DNA of 64,000 nt from Sphaerolaimus hirsutus (GCA_964036195.1 OZ038459.1:20519206-20583205); one strand, 5' to 3'; counted from the first letter of the stretch, positions 23,112-36,900 are shown. Notes: generated from the sequence alone by a model not told the origin. Made by a program: numbers and translations.

Positions 23112-24373
23112 TAGTGATGGAAAAGCACAAGGAAAAATGGCGCCAGGCGCCAATGGCGCTATGGCGCCATTCAGAATAATGACGCCGGGCGTCAAAGGGC
23201 GCCAATGGCGCCACGGCGCCATCTTAAAAAATGGCGCCGGGCGCCAAAGGGCGCCAGAAACAATGACGCCAACGATAAAAGTCACTTTTTAGCATGTATA
23301 TCATAACAGAAGCTTTTTTAGCAGAGGAATCTGTACCGTATTTTCTCCAAATACCCCTTGAATTAATGGGTATTCGAGCTAGCTCCACAGGCGAGCTCTG
23401 ACCAAATGGGGTATTTCGAAGGATTATTCCAAATACCCCTTCGAAATACCCCCTGTGGTCTGGGCTAGCTGGGGAAAAAATAACCCCAACTCTACGTCGA
23501 CACACCCGTCTGTAATAAAGTACATCATGTTTGCAATGAACATGATGTTTTAATGGCTGCCAATTTACATCGCAGCTATACCGTATTTCCTCGAAATACC
23601 CATAGGGGGTTTATTTTTCAGAGTGAGAATTTAGAGGGGGCAATTTCGGGGGGGGGGATATTCGATGGGTGGTTGGATTATTTCCCCAGAAAATTTTCGA
23701 GACAGAGGGTAGTAAAGATGGGCTTTTACATACCAAAAATTGGTAAAAAAAGTGACAACACATACACAGCATATATTTAGATGAATCAACGTAGATGGCT
23801 ACACAAACTATGTACCGTATTTCCTCGAAATACCCCCCCCCCCCTCGTTTGACCCCCCCCCCCCCCTCTCGGGACCACTATGAAACAATCACCCCCTGGG
23901 GGGTATTTCGAGGAAATACGGTAGTCTTATGTGTGGCTGTGACGCATATTGGCATCGATTAATACATCATGTACCTTGTGTACATGATGTAAATACCTAA
24001 TTCCATACGGAGGAATTTCGAGGGGGGTTTTTTACTCAGCTCGAAAAGGGGGGTGTTTCAAGGTGGGTTAATTCTAGGGGGTATTTCAAGGAAATACGGT
24101 ACATTGACTGCATTGTGCAACGATCTACGATAAAATGTCCTATTTGTTCACATTTATTTGCGAAATTTTGGCGCCATTTCTGGCGCCATCCAAAACAATG
24201 GCGCCAGCGAAAATGGCGCCAAGCGCCAAGGGCGCCATGGCGCCATTCGAAATAATGGCGCCAGGCGCCAGATGGCGCCACAGAAAAGGGCGCCAAGCGC
24301 CAATGGCGCCATGGCGCTGGCGCCCTTTGGCGCCATTAAAGGGCGCCAGCGCCATGGCGCCATTCCATCACTA
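23112..24373. mobile_element. Nested hAT-like element of GGCGCC arrays
   Basis: TAGTGATGGAAAAG ... GCGCCATTCCATCACTA flanked by exact TTCATGTG duplications (23104-23111, 24374-24381). Close relative of 20011-21113, here inserted in a GGCACC-type element. Confidence 0.9.
23815..23921. mobile_element. 107-bp TA-flanked MITE
   Basis: TA-CCGTATTTCCTCGAAATACC ... GGTATTTCGAGGAAATACGG-TA with C and G runs between. Absent from the matching place near 20.66 kb in the related element. Confidence 0.75.
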
Positions 24374-25260
24374 TTCATGTGCTGTGCAATGTTGTCCATA
24401 GTATGTGCTTTTTCATATTTCAAAAAACAGCGATATATTTACCCAACCATTTTTTTGCCTATTTTGTAACTATCCCATCAAATAAATATACCTACTGTGA
24501 AATCCATTATACCCGATATGTGATTTGATGAGCGAATCTAAAATTTTGTTGAATTTTAAATCATTTTTAGATTTTAGATTTCTCTTACATTTTGCTCAAA
24601 AATTGTGCTCAGTTTATGACAGCGATAGTCCCATTCTCTGTACAGCAACAGCTCCTGATCAGTAGACAATAGTGGCTATGGGCTTTCTAATGAATTAAAT
24701 ATTTTATCTTTCATTTGTAATCATTGTAATTGCTTCAAAAAATTAATCGCCACACCATTCTGATCATTTTAAGTGCTCAACCATCAAAATCGGTCGAAAA
24801 TTCATGGAAATATGCACTTCCGAAGGTGTGGTGTGGCCACTGAGTAACTGCCCGATACTTCGGAAATTCCAGCCCGGTGCGGTGCCTTTCGATGCTAGCA
24901 CCGGCAACCCGCCGGTGCCCTTCGGTGCCGGTGCCATTTTTTCCGAATGGCACCGGTGCCGGTGCGGTGCGGTGCCATTTTTTGGCCGGAGCCCCAGGGT
25001 GCCAGGTGCCATTTTCATGCGTTGGCAAAGGTGCCGGTGCGGTGCGGTGCCATTTTTCCCGGTGCCTTTAACATCACTACTCCCTACAGTGATAAACAAG
25101 TATGCAATCAAAGTTATAATCTTGTTGATAAAATCAGAAAATGCTCAATAATCAATAATACATACTGTATATCCTTGAATAAAACCTCCCCTTGAATAAC
25201 ACCCCGTTGAATAATTCCCCCTCCTGAATAACTCCCCCTATGTGTATTGTATATGTCTAT

Positions 25261-26653
25261 CAGAGTTGTTCAAATACTGGTATTTTTGGAAAACGTAAAC
25301 GTAAACGTAAATACCTTTTCCAAATCTAAAGTATAAATACTAAAACGTATTGTATTTTTAAAATACCAAGGAATACGTAAAAAAAAAACGTAAACGTAAA
25401 AATTTCAAGAACTGCCCCATATGAGCAGAGCTTCTGAAAATACCATTGTTGTGATATTTTCAACAATGTATACATAATTTCCATCCATGGCCTCCATAAT
25501 GGCCTCCATCCATAATTCACTTACATTCATAGCAAACAAAAAAATCTTTTTTTAAATTTTTGTCTATTTGTTTACGAATGTTGGTGCTGATGGCCTTGCT
25601 GTTTAGCACATGGATTAGCACACTTCTTCATCAAAAATTCCATTACTGCAAAACTTCAGCAGGATATGAATAAAACAAAACAGTGAATGATTGTAAAATC
25701 CACAACACAAATGCGTACACACATTCCACTTTTCTGCTTGTATTTATAGGTAACACATTCCTAGACACTGTTCATATTCCAAAATTGACACATTGAATAC
25801 ATTTACAATTGATTGATTGCACTTACCGTATATCCTTGAATAAGACCCCAGGGGCGTTATTATTTCGTCAGAGGTTTTGGAGGGGGGAGTTATTCAAGGG
25901 GGGGTACTATTCAAGGGGGGGAGTTATTTTTTCCTCAGAACTTCCGGGAAAACTTTCACTTTATTCATTGTTTGTATGGATTCAGTCAACACATCTAATG
26001 CAGAAAATGACCAGTTCAACACAAACAAAACAACGTATCCATCCTAAAATTCGTGTTCAATCATCTAAACCTAAAAATATCATAGGCTAACATTCTTTTG
26101 TATTTTTCATTTCACACACCAAACCCCATTCGATTGCATTCGATGAATCAGCCCAGACATAGCTTTATTTTTATGTTTGTCTTGTTCTCATTTTCGTGTG
26201 TTGCTCATCGATCGTTTTACCCAGAGGGGGACTTATTCAAGAGGGGGGAGTTATTCAAGGGGGGGCGTTATTTTTTCCTCACCTGGCCAACAGGGGGGTG
26301 TTATTCAAGGGTGGGTATTATTCAAGGGGGGGGTCTTATTCAAGGATATACGGTATTTACAATATTTTCATTGTCATAACGACAATTACCCAACATAGGT
26401 AATTGGCATTATTTAGGTCCAGTGGTAGAACTATTTACACAAAATCAATGTGACTGCGGTAATAGAGCACATTTCACAGACGCGTGGTTTCGTGTAGTTG
26501 GATTTTTACGTTTTCTCTGGTACCCGGGTAATTGTGCCAGGAAAACGTAACAAAACGTAATGGTATTTTTGGAAAACGTAAACGTAAACGTAAGTATAAA
26601 TACCCAAATAACCGGGTATTTCGGGTAAACGTAAATACGTTTTTCCAACTCTG
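25261..26653. mobile_element. hAT-like element of AAACGTAAACG arrays
   Basis: CAGAGTTGTTCAAATAC ... TTTTTCCAACTCTG flanked by ATGTCTAT and ATGTGTAT (7 of 8). GTAAACGTAAACGTAAATAC arrays at both ends. Inserted in the TA-type element of copy 2; holds 25826-26353. Confidence 0.8.
25826..26353. mobile_element. TA-flanked MITE, CCGTATATCC variant
   Basis: TA-CCGTATATCCTTGAATAAG ... TTATTCAAGGATATACGG-TA; the interior repeats GGGGGGAGTTATTCAAGG, matching its own end motif. Confidence 0.8.
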
Positions 26654-26904
26654 ATGTGTATGCAGAATATGTATTTGAATGCCAATGAACATTAATTATA
26701 GCATGGATACCTTGTTTTTTGTTCTCGAACTGTTAAATACCTAAATTGCATGAGTTGATGCATTCATACAATAAATAAAGTGCGAGTTCTGAGGAAAACA
26801 AAAACTCCCCCTCCAAAATATCTGAAGAAATAATCACGCCCCTGGGGCCTTATTCGAGGATATACAGTATATCATTACAGCCCTATTAGAGTGGATGCAT
26901 TCTG

Positions 26905-27020
26905 CGGGCCAGTCCTATTTCGCACATAAGCCTGTTTCGCACAAACGCCCATTTCGCACAAAAATGATGCGTGTGTGAAACGGGCCTATGTGCGGAAAAG
27001 GCGTATGTGCGAAACAGGCG
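26905..27020. repeat. Short palindromic repeat
   Basis: CCTGTTTCGCACAAACGCC and its inverse form pair around a small spacer. A related TACGCACATCTGCCCG sequence occurs at 52.92 kb. 27325-27801 holds only a second small palindrome at 27390-27450 (AATGCCCTGCAAAATGG). Confidence 0.6.
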
Positions 27021-27105
27021 TCGAGCGTGTGACCGGGTACCCCAACTTTACCCCCCCCCCCCCCAGCACAATTGGTCCCAGCGGCGCCGGCTGGCTCTAT
27101 CATGC

Positions 27106-27324
27106 GTAGGGTGTCAAATTTCCATTTCCGTTTCCCGTTTCCGCCTTTCCACAGGAAAATTTTTTACTTTTCCGTTTTCCGGCAGCTGAAAATTTTTTAC
27201 CTTTCCGTTTTCTGTTTTCCAGCAGAAATTTTTTTTTATGTTTCTGTTTTCTGTTTTCTGTAAAGTGAAAAATTTTTACCTTTCCGTTTTCCGTTTTCCG
27301 TAAAAAAAATTTTTTGACACCCTA
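27106..27324. mobile_element. Short hAT-like MITE of CCGTTTTCC arrays
   Basis: TAGGGTGTCAAATTTCC ... TTTTGACACCCTA flanked by ATCATGCG and ACTATGCG (6 of 8). Confidence 0.65.
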
Positions 27325-27801
27325 ACTATGCGCAGACAATGCATCATCTTGAATGACGCAATGCGACAGGGGTTTCGTCTCAAAATTCATAGAAAATGCC
27401 CTGCAAAATGGAAACTCGGTTGCCATTTTGCAGGGCATTTTCCATGATTTTTGACCGTGTAAAATGTCAAATGCAACTCTTCTGCAACTCCTTCTGTTGA
27501 TTTTTACGGGAGGAATATGTTTTTTAACAACTTATTTTAATCACGTTTTGTAGAATCATAGAAATCCTCTTATAACAAACTCTATCTTAAAACACTCAGC
27601 TGGTATGTTCAGCATTAAAAAAAACACAAAAAAATGCAATCTGTATGAATGACAGCATGAAAAGCCGCAATTGTGCTCACCATTTTTAACATCATCATGG
27701 GTACAAACAACTTGTACTCATCATCACTAAAATTGCATTCAAATTCAGATAAACTATTTTTTAAACAATAAAAATATTGTAATTTGTGAATACTTTCACA
27801 G

Positions 27802-27922
27802 TCAGGGGTCATCAGCTCTGTGCCTGGTGTAGACTGGCTCATTGCCGTTGGCGGCGGGCGCGGGGTACAGCTTGCACTGCTGCAGCGCCGAGCTGAAGTC
27901 GAACGACACGCACCCGTCGTGT
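27802..27922 (-). CDS. Exon 11: second half of PAN 2 and stop
   Basis: Acceptor GCGCCTCAG. Encodes HDGCVSFDFSSALQQCKLY, the closing C-x-S-F-x-F ... C-x-L part of a PAN domain, then a short polar tail ending RADDP and TGA. The phase completes the Lys codon split from exon 10. No clear AATAAA was seen close downstream. Confidence 0.65.
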
Positions 27923-30900
27923 CTGAGGCGCACGTACAGAGTTGTGTAATTAATTAATAATTGATTACTTTTTTGCAGTGGTGTAGTGTGTGTGGAGTGG
28001 ATGATGATGGGGTGTTCCACTGGTAAACTAGGGGTAAACAGTTATCTTTCCTCTAACGATGGCAAAAAAGATTCGAAAATTTGAAAACGTTTTCGAATTT
28101 TCGATTTTTTTTTGGACGTTTCGAATTTTTGAGCACACGGTGAAAAAATACATAAAAATCGATTTTTTTTGAAAAGATTCAAAAATTAAAAAATTCGAAA
28201 ATTCGAAAAGACTTTGAATTTTTCAGGGAATTCAAGGCCACGACATGTATTCTTTAGTCTAACGTAAAAAATCGATTGACAAAATCGGTGGGTCTGGGCT
28301 AGGGTTCAAACGATGTATCGTATCGAATATCGAATATCGGATATCGACCATTTTTTAATATCGAATATCGAATATCGATATCGAAAATTTTGAAAAAATA
28401 TTGAATATCGAATATCGATATCGAAAATTTTGAAAAAATATCGAATATCGATATCGAATATCGACCATTTTTTCTATATATCGAACCTGTAGTGTGTCCC
28501 CAAATTTACTTTTCATTTTCATTTTGAGATGTTTATAGTTGATCTGATGTGCTTATATTTAGTATTGTATTTGATGAGTAAAAGTACAGTATTTATAATG
28601 TCATTGTTGTTGGAGTGCTAAATTTGAAGCCAGAAAACGCTGATATACTTTTTTTTTGCAACATGCCCTTAAGCAATTAGGTTAGGATGAACTGTAATAT
28701 CTACCAATTGTTATTTGTCTGATACACTTTGATTCATCATGTTTTTTTTCTATTTTCTACCATTGAGTGATGTAAAGCTTGTTAAAATCACTTGCACCTA
28801 GGGTTGGCCGATGTTTTTTTTAAAACGTTTTTTTTATAAAAAAAAACGTTTTTTAAAAAAAAAAACATGACGTCCAAAATGTTAAAAAAAAAAAAACATC
28901 GGCCAAAATTTTTTAGTACTAAGCACTAGGTATTTTGCAAAATTTTTGCGCGCAAGCGCGCAATTTCACACACAAATTGACATTGGTGGTTGTTTTCATT
29001 GGTTTTGTGGCATTTTTAGTATCAAAGTATCCATTTCTATATGCTAACATGGGTTAATAAGCCGTCATATGTTGCTGTAGTATATAATATTGAGGTAATG
29101 TGCTTCCATGTACATCCACAGTGTGTAATTTCACTCCCAAAGTAACAACCTCCTTTTATAACCTCGTTTGATCACTATTCCATGCCAAACTTTACCTGAA
29201 GTCAGGAACATTTGACTATAAGGCAATATACAAACAATATGTCGATGAAAAATGGATATTTTTGACACAAATCACCACTTATAATGCTATCCCATGGTTC
29301 CACAGACATTATATGGTCATATATAACATCACAGAGTATTGCCACTGTCTGATATACCTATATATGTTGACACAAGGTCATATCTGGGAGCTTTAAAAAA
29401 AACGTTGTTTTTTTTTAAAAACATTGAGTTAAAAAAACGTTTTTTTTTCCAACCCTACTTGCACCATTCAAATTTCAGTAAAGAGATGATAAAACATGTG
29501 TGCAACCACATGAAAATACAATATGCCACTTGAAATATGCCTTGCTATACCAAAACTATATCGCAATATCGAATATCGAAAATATCGAAATATCGAATAT
29601 CGAATATAGACCATTTTTCAATATCGAATATTGAATATCGATATCGAGGTTCCATATCGTATCGATATCGAACATCAAAACCATCTAATTACAGTGTTTT
29701 AAAGCGTCAAATCCATTATTTTTCCAAAAAATTCAAAAAGTCTTTAAAAAATTTGAAAACTACCCAAGAAGATTCGAAAACTGCCCAAAAAGATTCAAAA
29801 ATTCAAACATTAGAAAACTAAATTCGAAATTTGAAAAGTAATTTTGGGAAAAATTTGAAAATTCGAAAAGTCATTTCAGAAAAAAAACACTTAAAAATTT
29901 AAATACTTTTTTCGGGGGGTTTGCCATTGTTACTTTCCTCATGCCGTTTACATGGGGGTTATTTGAGGGGGATTGCTTAACTATCACATTTAGGTGTGAC
30001 TTCAGCGCAGGACCCTTTTACCATAGTTGTTAAAACGTATTTACGTTTACTCGATAAATACGGATACTAGAGTACTGCGTAAATACGTTTACGTTTCCTC
30101 CCGAAAAAATATCAGTACTCACTTACTCGCATACTTTTTGAAAGTACGCGAGTACAGAAAACGTATTTCAAACAGGCTTTTTTAGGCGTTATCAAGGCAT
30201 AAAGGAAAAAAAGGAGCGAAATGGTAAAAATAGAGACAAAATAGCCAAAATAGCATCAAAATAGGCAAAAACACATCAACTAGTAAATTTGATGGTGAAA
30301 TAGTTTGAAAATTAGTGATTTTGAGCAAAAATTGGGGCAAAATTTTTCAAAAATATCCACTTTTATATTTTTCAGGGCGAAAAGTAATTTACTCACATTT
30401 ACCCTAAAAAAGTAAAAGAAAAAAATAAATACTTTACATTTTCTGTACTCACCTGTGAGTAAAAAATAAATACTTAACGTTTTCTGTACTCACCTGTGAG
30501 TAAAATTTAAATATTTATGTTTACGTTTACCTTTGAAAAGGTTCAGTACTTTTAACAAATCTGCCTTTTAAACAAGGGCACAGACAGGTGCCATGCGATG
30601 GGGTACTTTTGACAGTGTTCTTCTTCGATCATTGGCACCTGGTGCCACTCCCAGACCCTGTAAAAGACCCTGTAAAGTGTCAAAGACCTTGTAAAAAGTC
30701 ATGTGTCATGTAAAAGACACTGTAAAATGTTATGTGTCATGTAAAGTGTCAAATGTCATGTAAAAGACCCTGAAAAGTGTCATGCGTATCTAAATCTTAT
30801 TTTATCATATCCAAATCTTGTTACTTTTTGTTACTCCAATGTTACTTTTTGACATAAGATTTGAATACAAAAATGTAAGAGCATTTTTACGATGGGAAAA

Positions 30901-33900
30901 ACACCACCCCACAAATTTTTAGACAATCAAATGCAATAATAATTCATGGAACGTAAACTACAATGTATTTTGTAAACTAAAACTTGAATAAATCCCCTCA
31001 GGTATTTTGGCAACTCTTCGTAGTCTACGGGGCCGGCATGGCACTGCGCAGCAGCTTCCCCTGCTGTGCTACGCCCTGGTAAAGCATTGCACTGCAAGAT
31101 CGACGCCACTGCACTGGCAGATCGAGTTTTCCATGTATTTAGCGGTTGTAGTGCTCTGCACAATTTTCGTTCCCTTATCCCCCATTAATTTGTCATATCA
31201 ATGTGCGCCAATTCAATTTAAGTAAATTTAGCTAAATTATTTCTAGCCCAAATGCAAACTACATTCCACGTGGCACAAGGTGAGAGGGGAATTTCACATT
31301 TTCACTCTAAAATGCCGCGGCGCAGCGTGTGGACGCCTTTGAAGTCGTCGGCACACTGTTGTGACTTTCTGGGCAGCCGAATGCACATTCACCCCCTTTA
31401 CTTATCTTTGGGCAGAGGCGGAGACTGTGACTGATAGGTAGGTGGTGACCAGAAGCCAGGATCAATGAATTTCACAAAAAATATCAAAAACAAATACTGT
31501 TCCGAGTTCCTCCCCATGTTGACTAGATTGTCGTGCATCATCTAGTATCGGTGGGTGGTAGGAACAGCTTCTGATAACGCCCCAAGTGACAAGTCACAGT
31601 CGAAAAAATACATTTTCCGCTGCCCCAGCACAAATATCTCACCACGCTCGGAAGGGCGAGGCCATCGGGCTGAAACCTTTCTCACGGGCGCGAGCTGACT
31701 AGATAGTCACAATAGTGGGTCGCGACATTGAGGGTGATAAGCATTCGCGCTTGCGAGCATTCCGTTAGCTACTGTAACTCATAAATACAAACCCCCGTGC
31801 AAAGTTTCCACGTGACATGTAGAAAAATACTGTATGTATTGTTTCACGCCAATGCCTTTCACTTCCATGAGCTTAATTAATCGTATTTAGTAATCTTATT
31901 TATTAGCATTAGTTGTAAGCTTGTATTAATTACCTAATTACCTGCTCCTATGATAATTCATGATGTCGTATTAGTTTTAGTCATATTTCTTTCATTCCCG
32001 CTTTTGTAAATATGCATTGCACTGCGCTGTTACCTGTTTTAGATTATATTAGATTAAGTAGGGATTTGTAGGTAATTATGGAAGTGGTTAATCGTTTCTT
32101 GAGTAAGTTGTTAATTATTAGAATAAGCCCCATGTCGCATGAAGCTTTTTATTGATGCTACAAGTCGTTCTTAACTATTACCGCACATTTTATTAATCCA
32201 ATTATTTACATTTTTATAAGCATTCGTATCTTATGATTTTATTGTGCTTACATCAGAGCTTATGTGATTTGAAAGTGATTCTGTGCATTCTCGACATTAT
32301 GCTTTTTTAGTTTTTTTATCCACGTCGATTATGGTATTCGCATTTGCCTTATAAGTAGCTGAAATTGTTGTTTTTCACCAATATTTCGACTTGTGACAAA
32401 AATTGACTCTTGCTTCTACTCTGCCGCTAGTGTTCTTCCATCACCCTAAAAATAAACTCTCTTCTCAAACTCAACTTGGACCCCCCTTTAGTATTGACAC
32501 TAAGTGCTAACTGCCTTCCCTTAGTTTGCTCATTAACAAACCGCTCTAATTACTGCGCTGCTTGTGCTAAGTGTAGGCGCTGTGCGTGCTGCGGGAAACG
32601 GAACAGCGTGATCCCCGAGTGGTTCACTGCACGTTCTGCAAAATACTGTCTTCAGACACGTTTCCTTAAAATTTACACACACATTTATAACCTGGACCTA
32701 CGGGCCCAGTGCAGTGCACACCAGTGACAAATTGCGGGTAAAGGGGAGTGATAGGGAAGGTAGTGAGGTAAAAACGCTCTGAATTGTGTAGACAAAAAAC
32801 AGCTGAATACACGGATTCATGACAAAAACATAAGATTTGGATACAATAATATAAGATATGGACACACATGACACTTTACAGGATCCTTTACATGACATTT
32901 GATACTTTACAGGGTCTTTTAGTGACACATGACATTTTACAGGGTTTTTGACACTTTACAGGGTCTTGTACAGGGTCTCGGACTGGCCCCAAGCTCACTT
33001 GAGGCAGTGCCAGGCGCACTCCCTGCCCGCATATGCTTCATCTGCGAACTGGGGGCCGCTCAGGGTGCTCAGGGGGGTCGCGTCGCTCTGCACCCCCGGC
33101 CCCCCACGCTGCGTAGGTCTGTAGGTGGCCATGGCTGGTGCATCTGCAATTGGGTTTGCCTTATATATTACTATGCTACTTTGACCATTTTGACCATAAA
33201 ACTGTGTCATGTCCTCAGTTGTACTACTTTTCCTCCTCACTTCAACCCCAACCCAACCTTTAACACAGAGCGCCTGGTGGAGCTCCTCCGGGGACACCTT
33301 CGAAATCTCTCCAGTGTTTGTGTCCAGTAGCCCTGTTACCTCTGCATATGGTGTAATGAGAATTGTTAAACTGGTGTAAATTTAATGGTCATCCAATTCT
33401 AGTGTTAGTAATTCTGTATGATAAGTTCTTTGAAGTGGGGAATCTCAAGTATGGTGATTAGCACAGTTGTTAGAACATCAAAATCAGAACATTGCGTTCA
33501 CTCAAAAAGTACGCAAACTTTAGTACCGAGTAAATACGCATATGCATACTTTGAAAAAGTATCTGTACTGTACGTGCCAAAACGCGCAAAATAATACAAA
33601 CGCTTTCTAAGCATGGCGGAAAATGATGAAAATAATGCCGTAGGCACTGCGATAACTCTTCGTCGAGTTCCGCCGCTGAAAGATGTGTCAGAATACGGCG
33701 GCACTATTCACTCAAAGAGAAACTTTGAATTGTTAACCAGATGAAAATCTGGCGAAAAAAATTGAAGGTACCCTCTAATATAAGGTACCCTCTAATGTAA
33801 GGTATAACTTTTGGCTCTAAAAATCTGACGAAAACGATATAAGGTATACCTTATATTAGAGGTAATACGGTATGTATATTTCATAGTAGACGTAAAAAGT

Positions 33901-36900
33901 AAATACCCATCATCAACCAGAGTTGGAAAAACGTATTTACGTTTACCCGAAATACCCGGTTATTTGGGTATTTATACTTACGTTTACATTTACGTTTTCC
34001 AAAAATACCATTACGTTTTGTTACGTTTTCCTGACCAAAATACCCGGGTACTAGGGAAAACGTAAAAACTTGTGATCGTTCACATGTGCACATGTTCAAA
34101 TGGGGTGCACCACCTGCAGCTGCATAAACGTTACATGTATACATATTTACAAAAATGTAGTGTATGAAAAGAGTGACTGCACGCTTGCACTTACACATGG
34201 AATACTGGGTACATATTCATAAATGTGTTCAAAAGCTGAGCACAAAAACCTTTTTGTTTGCTTCTGGAGCATTTCGTTTATAAATTTTATGTGATGAATT
34301 CCGACGACGCCACTTGCAACAACTGTGAGTAGTACATGTTTCGAAACTGGCAGGGCGAGTGCAAGCTCTGGTGCCGGTTCCGCAAGTGGACAAGTTAAGA
34401 GTTAAAAGTTAAGAGTTGAGTAAAATGACAAATGGCGAGTTAAGAGTAAAGTTAAAGTTTAAGAGAAAAGTTCAAATTTAAGAGTTGAGTTAAAAGTTGA
34501 GTTAAATGTTAAGAGTTGAGTTAAAGGTTAAAAGTTGAGTTAAGAGTTAAGAGACAAGTGGAAAATGATGGTAAAAAAAAAAAAAAAATAAAAATGTGAA
34601 ATTGGTATTGATACGGCTGTAGCTGTTCGCTGGCATGCTGCCAATGTTGTATGCACGACATTTGAAAATAACGTATCCAAAAACATTATCGCTAAAAAAA
34701 GAAAAAATCGCGGAACGTTGTTTCAAAATGGCCGTGCGGGGACAAAATATGATCGAAGATCAGCGTATCGCGCTTCTGCAACGAATGACCCATTTGTCTT
34801 TTAAATCAACTTTTAACACACCTTTTAACCTTTAACTCAACTCTTAACATTTAACTCAACTTTTAACTAGTGAAGTGAAAGGCACCGGGAAAAATGGCAC
34901 CGCACCGCACCGGCACCTTTGCCAACGCATGAAAAGGGCACCTGGCACCCTGGGGCACCGGCCAGAAAATGGCACCGCACCGCACCGGCAACGGTGCCAT
35001 TCGGAAAAAATGGCACCGGCACCGGCGGGTTGCCGGTGCTAGCACCGAAAGGCACCGCACCGGGCTGGGATTTCCGAAGTAAATATCGGGCAGTTTCTCA
35101 GTGGCGACACCTTCGGAAGTGCATATTTCCATGAATTTTCCACCGATTTGGATGGTTAAGCACTTAAAATGATCAGAATGATGTGGCGATCACTTTTATG
35201 AAGCAATTACAGTGATACCAAATGAACGATAAAATATTTAATACACTACATTGCCCATAGCCACTATTGTCTACTGATCGGAGTCGTTGCTGTACAGACA
35301 ACGGAACTATCTCTGTCATAAACTGACAACAAATTTTGAACAAAAAAGTAAAACAAATATAAAATATAAAAATGATTTAAAATTCAACAAAATTTTAGAT
35401 TCGCTCATCAGATCACGTATCAGGTATAATGGATTTCACAGTAGGTATATTTATTTGATGGGATGTTTACAAAATAAGCCAAAAATCGGTTGCGTGAATA
35501 TATTGCTGTTTTTTGAAATATGAATAAGCACATATTTACAAAATTGCACAGCACATGAAGCCTTCGCCGGTGCCTTTCCCGGTGCCTTTTACTTTGGCCT
35601 GGTGCTAGCACCTTTGGCACCGGCAAAAAAATGGCACCGCACCGCACCGGCACCGGTGCTATTCTTAAAAAAATGGCACCGGCACCGGCAGGGCACCCCT
35701 GAAGATTGCAATGGCACCGCACCAGCACCGGTGCTGGTGCCCTTCGGTGCCCAGCACCGGGGCACCGGTGCCCCGGTGCCTTTACATCACTACTTTTAAC
35801 CTTTAACTCAACTCTTAACATTTAACTCAACTTTTAACTCAACTCTTAAACTTTAACCTTTCTCTTAAACTTTAACTTTTCTCTTAAACTTTAACTTTAC
35901 TCTTAACTTGCCATTTGTCATTTTACTCAACTCTTAACTTTTAACTCTTAACTTGTCTACTTGCGGAACTGGCCCCTGGTGTCAATCCCGGACTCTGTAG
36001 GATGCCCTGTAAAATGTAAAATTTCATGCAAATGTCAAAACTAATGTAAAATGCCCAGCAAAATGGTAAAGATTTGCCACCTTCCAGGGCACTTTGCAAG
36101 ACTTTAGACACTTTGCATGCCATTTGACATTTTACAAGGCATTTTACAGGGTCTGGGACTCCCCCAGAATCACCAGCGTTAGTTGGATTTAGCCACACTT
36201 ACTACAGAAAGTGGTGCAGATGGAATGATTGACCCACCTGAAGGTGAAAATAATGGTATATTCCAAAGCACAATGGCAAATATGGTGTGTAAAAATTTTT
36301 ACGTTTACGTTTTTTTTATACGTATTCCTTGGTATTTTAAAAATACCTTACGTTTTAGTATTTATACTTTTTATTTGGAAAAGGTAATTACGTTTACGTT
36401 TACGTTTTCTAAAAATACCAGTATTTGCACAACTCTGTCATCAACTGATGCTCAAAATGCAAAGTCAGACCACTTCATTTAGTGGAAATTTTAAAAATTC
36501 AAAAGTATCCAAAAATACAAACAAAAAAAACATTTAAAAATCGAAAAATAAAAACCTCAATTCGAAAATCAGAAAATAAATTTCAGAGAAAAAATCGAAA
36601 TACAAAAAGCACGTACAAGTTAGACACTTTTTCCAGAGGGTTTGCCATTGTGAAAAACACTCCAACCTTCGAGTTGTGAATATTCAACATTTGGCATGTA
36701 TAAATCGGAAGATCCATCGCTCACTCTGAGTGCATCTGTCCTGCTGCAGGGCAATGTGGTCAGTCTGCAATAGTCCCACCCATTCCCAGACCAGCTGAAG
36801 CAACGGCACCTGTTTGATAAAACTATCAATAATTGAGGCGTCTAATTCTAAAAGTCGACAAGTCCACAAAATGCGATTTTGAGTAAATCGCATTTTAAGT

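Larger units (their letters stand above)
22870..25079. mobile_element. hAT-like element of GGCACC arrays
   Basis: TAGTGATGTAAAGGCACC ... GGTGCCTTTAACATCACTA flanked by exact CTCCCTAC duplications (22862-22869, 25080-25087). The empty site CTCCCTAC is present once at 13385-13392. Ends are GGTGCCGGTGCGGTGCC arrays. Contains 23112-24373. A 925-bp relative lies in reverse at 34868-35792. Confidence 0.9.
21682..26870. repeat. Segmental duplication, copy 2
   Basis: Counterpart of 9433-13713. Private insertions: 22870-25079 and 25261-26653. It lacks 9529-9980, 10313-10728 and 11258-12849. Confidence 0.85.
28054..29932. mobile_element. hAT-like element of TTCGAAAA arrays
   Basis: TAACGATGGCAAAAAAGATTC ... 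TTTGCCATTGTTA flanked by exact CTTTCCTC duplications (28046-28053, 29933-29940). Intron of the lectin gene. Contains an ATATCGAATATCG array element (about 28.30-29.70 kb) and 28799-29457. Confidence 0.85.
33918..36437. mobile_element. hAT-like element, AACG arrays, host of a three-level nest
   Basis: CAGAGTTGGAAAAACG ... TTGCACAACTCTG flanked by exact TCATCAAC duplications (33910-33917, 36438-36445). Contains 34368-35979, which contains 34868-35792, plus a GACCCTGTA MITE at 35980-36163. Confidence 0.9.

Noticed and set aside
16991-24400. Long Ala/Pro/Trp/Arg-rich ORFs on both strands of the GGCGCC and GGCACC arrays
   Set aside because: They are translations of palindromic 6-bp arrays inside hAT-like elements; all frames stay open because the repeat has no stop, and there is no domain.
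30927-31440. GC-rich patches with short ORFs considered as extra exons of the lectin/PAN gene
   Set aside because: Exons 10 and 11 already join in phase within one PAN domain, and no acceptor/donor pair here gave a continuing PAN or CTLD sequence.
34390-35970. TTAAGAG arrays considered as telomere-like repeat
   Set aside because: The two arrays are inverted to each other and bounded by matching terminal sequence; they form a foldback element, not a telomere.
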